Source: Paraburkholderia sp. LEh10 (GTDB lineage: Bacteria; Pseudomonadota; Gammaproteobacteria; Burkholderiales; Burkholderiaceae). From it: a stretch of 33,683 bases of DNA. The position numbers and the translations under genes were made by a program. Within the stretch, counting starts at the first letter, position 1; each line of letters begins with the position of its first letter. Where the stretch lies: contig NZ_JAGIPX010000079.1 of NCBI RefSeq assembly GCF_017814945.1, forward strand, positions 1-33,683. Reading direction: 5' to 3'. The notes under the pieces were generated by a model. That model had not been told where the DNA came from. It saw nothing but the letters and a program-made list of their open reading frames with translations, and searched no databases. Positions 33,038 to 33,683 of this stretch are shown here, in pieces.

Positions 33038-33326
33038 TCAATCGCGAGGACCGACTGGCGTCTTAACCTTCATATCGATTTTCGAGCCTATTAAAAATTT
33101 GTCAAATGCATTGCCCGAATATCCTCCAGCGTTGCCAGTAGTCCACGACCAATTTTCGTCCAAATTAAACCACTTCACATTCCGGCCGGCTTCCTCACTA
33201 CTCGCCCCTGGAATATCAGAAGCGCAAACATCAAACTCCGAAGAGTATCCGATTATTCGACCGTCACTTAGCTTAAATTAAATGAAGCTCAACCCCGTTT
33301 CCATCAACGTCAAAGGCTGACGTCAC
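33038..33326 (-). pseudogene. frameshifted small gene, about 95 aa, unknown family
   Basis: On the minus strand a GTG at 33326 opens TSAFDVDGNGVELHLI. After one extra T (33275) the next frame continues KLSDGRIIGYSSEFDVCASD, IPGASSEEAGRNVKWFNLDE, NWSWTTGNAGGYSGNAFDKF and LIGSKIDMKVKTPVGPRD, stopping at 33038. Removing one base from the T run joins the two into a balanced, acidic, Trp-containing protein, unlike the random peptides of other frames. The composition is AT-rich relative to the window. I do not recognise a family; the size and position beside an IS resemble immunity-type or cargo genes, which is speculation. The true start could lie further upstream, removed by the IS. Confidence 0.45.
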
Positions 33327-33371
33327 ATATTATAAAACTCTCATAAGTTCCCGGCTGAATCGCAATTCCAA

Positions 33372-33683
33372 TGCCATTGCACACGCGTCGAATACGAAGT
33401 CGTACGCCCAGACGTGCCGCGCCGCCGTCGTCAGTTGCGGCCGGGGACGCTGAAGCGACACACGCCTGCGTGGGCGCTTGCGTGGCACGCTGCAGGCCAG
33501 TCAGGCGCCACAGCCGCCATGCACGGTCCGCGCTCATCTTGTGACCCTGGCGCCCCAGAAAGATCGGAATTCGACGGTACCCGTAGCGCGGATACTGCGC
33601 CGACAGAATGCTCATGGCCGCAAGCACGGGAGCATCTCGCACAGCGAGCTTCGATTCGTAGTGCAGGGTCGACCTTGCGACCG
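33372..33683 (-). mobile_element. IS3-family OrfB transposase remnant, running off the right edge
   Basis: Reading inward from the right edge, the minus strand encodes VARSTLHYESKLAVRDAPVL, then AAMSILSAQYPRYGYRRIPI and FLGRQGHKMSADRAWRLWRL, typical of the region before the DDE domain of IS3-family OrfB. After TGLQ a one-base insertion shifts the frame; the next frame reads VPRKRPRRRVSLQRPRPQ and ARHVWAYDFVFDACA, reaching the first catalytic Asp region (YDFVFD). Similarity then stops at about 33372, so the rest of the DDE domain is lost. The element is inactive and serves as a boundary marker. Confidence 0.85.

Noticed and set aside
33027..33281. An 84-codon plus-strand frame at the right edge
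   Set aside because: The overlapping minus-strand reading gives a better balanced protein once one base is corrected, and no ribosome binding site precedes the plus-strand ATG.

Overview
The window looks like a piece of a Burkholderiaceae genome (Paraburkholderia/Caballeronia/Burkholderia type), probably from a secondary replicon or megaplasmid. This rests on the high GC coding style with strong GC3, the fused indolepyruvate ferredoxin oxidoreductase beside a LysR gene, the aromatic amino acid catabolism cluster, the extended chromate operon, and the IS remnants. No tRNA, rRNA, CRISPR array or replication origin was seen.

Region 1 (1-5640) is a chromate-resistance operon on the minus strand. 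In transcription order it holds chrB, chrA, a Tat-exported Fe/Mn superoxide dismutase, a DoxX-like membrane protein, a second cytoplasmic superoxide dismutase, a PepSY-like lipoprotein, a stand-alone ChrB C-terminal-domain protein and an MFS transporter. An insertion sequence entering from the left edge cuts the MFS gene. Two identical-spacing TGTA-N8-TACA dyads, 20 bp apart, sit over the chrB start.

Region 2 (5640-12030) is a graveyard. It holds remnants of an oxyanion-binding protein, a His-tailed DMT exporter, its RcnR-like regulator (all four metal-ligand positions kept but one nonsense codon), an ISNCY-type element fused to a DUF6429 gene, a UvrD-like helicase and an MFS transporter. About 1 kb of AT-rich non-coding DNA lies in the middle. 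The only intact gene of note is a secreted beta-helix protein (10089-11300), preceded by a possible small TTG-start ORF.

Region 3 (12039-24890) is aromatic amino acid metabolism. A LysR regulator is divergent from a 1195-aa indolepyruvate/arylpyruvate ferredoxin oxidoreductase. After a gene-poor kilobase come a FIST sensor protein and then a minus-strand set of hpd, an AroP-like permease and a TyrB-like aminotransferase, with a divergent AsnC/Lrp regulator. Together these would import aromatic amino acids, transaminate them to arylpyruvates, and send those to homogentisate (Hpd) or to aryl-acetyl-CoA (IOR). A Nudix hydrolase follows.

Region 4 (25096-32860) looks like a regulated uptake and hydrolysis module for a nitrogenous substrate. 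An NCS1 permease is followed after 5 bp by a hybrid histidine kinase. An OmpR-type response regulator is convergent with the kinase and overlaps its 3' end. Then come a divergent amidase and a second NCS1 permease in one operon. The substrate cannot be read from sequence. The right edge (32900-33683) is AT-rich and holds a broken small gene of unknown family and a frameshifted IS3-family OrfB remnant.
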